Assembly: GCA_021298935.1 (NCBI GenBank)
Contig: JAJTHR010000225.1
Span: 1 to 7,422 of the forward strand
DNA from: Parachlamydia sp.
Lineage (GTDB): Bacteria; Chlamydiota; Chlamydiia; Chlamydiales; Parachlamydiaceae
Length of the DNA stretch: 7,422 nucleotides
Direction: 5' to 3'
Shown piece after piece: positions 7,285 through 7,422 of the stretch; positions within the stretch are counted from its first letter, which is position 1; each line of letters starts with the position of its first letter. Below the pieces are notes generated by a model that was given only the letters and a program-made list of their open reading frames with translations, did not search any database and had not been told where the DNA came from. The position numbers and the translations under genes were made by a program.

Positions 7285-7422
7285 ACATCTTGCGTAACTT
7301 AAATTTTAATGCATAATATCTCCTTCTAAGAGTGAGGGCAAATGGATAAATACAGAAAAATCAAAAAACTTAATCCAATAGAATTTAGAAGATTGACCGG
7401 TGTTCGACCAGATACCTTTCAA
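7284..7422 (+). mobile_element. Left end of a probable IS5-like insertion sequence (continues past right edge)
   Basis: The transposase start at 7342 implies an element whose left end lies a few tens of bases upstream. The best candidate terminal inverted repeat begins GACATCTTGCGTAACTT (7284-7300) directly after TA (7282-7283), a plausible target dinucleotide. Ends with a TTGC core are, from memory, common in IS5-related elements. A 58-base leader before the transposase is normal for a compact insertion sequence. The right end and the second inverted repeat are outside the window, so the boundary is inferred. Confidence 0.45.
7342..7422 (+). CDS. Probable transposase, N-terminal 27 codons (cut by right edge)
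   Basis: ATG at 7342 follows a GAGGG (7334-7338) with a short three-base gap. The 27 visible codons start MDKYRKIKKLNPIEFRRL and continue with TGVRPDTF. The lysine/arginine-rich start followed by an 'F+RLTGV...TF' helix-turn-helix segment is, from memory, the N-terminal DNA-binding region of IS5-like transposases with a DDE_Tnp_4-type catalytic domain. These are abundant in environmental chlamydiae and cyanobacteria. The catalytic DDE residues would lie beyond the edge, so it is not possible to say whether the gene is intact. A small unrelated helix-turn-helix protein is the main alternative. Confidence 0.6.
   Translation, partial: MDKYRKIKKLNPIEFRRLTGVRPDTFQ

Overview
The window carries three recognisable gene pieces around a complete recC-recB pair. 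The probable source is a member of the Chlamydiae, most likely an environmental (Parachlamydia/Waddlia/Criblamydia-like) lineage. Three things point that way: an LplT/YgeD-like MFS transporter lies divergently beside recC; recC and recB are adjacent and full length without recD, an order I recall from Chlamydia; and several starts lack a clear Shine-Dalgarno. Base composition is mixed, roughly half G+C in the genes by eye and AT-rich in the spacers. That is too rich for the most AT-rich environmental chlamydiae but does not fix a genus. The assignment is inference from memory, not a search.

Layout: 1-308 (minus) is the N-terminal part of an MFS transporter that runs off the left edge. 309-430 is an AT-rich divergent spacer with a perfect TATAAT box facing recC. 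431-3775 (plus) is recC, 1114 aa. 3772-7131 (plus) is recB, 1119 aa, starting inside the recC stop codon (ATGA overlap) behind a good AGGA. 7132-7341 is a spacer holding a short perfect hairpin, a second inverted repeat, and a stretch that stays open in the recB frame after its stop. From about 7284 an insertion sequence seems to begin; its transposase starts at 7342 and is cut by the right edge.

RecB and RecC would form the DNA-end-processing core of a RecBCD enzyme. RecB supplies the 3'-5' helicase motor, the nuclease and RecA loading. RecC is a motor-dead helicase fold that splits the strands and scans for Chi. RecD must be encoded elsewhere. RecB keeps all recognisable helicase motifs and the nuclease catalytic residues, so the enzyme should be active.

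The points most worth a second look are the substituted Chi-reading residues near the RecC N-terminus, the short RecB C-terminus followed by in-frame open sequence, and the insertion sequence close downstream. I see no clearly new biological system here; this is mostly a conserved repair locus with a mobile-element flank.
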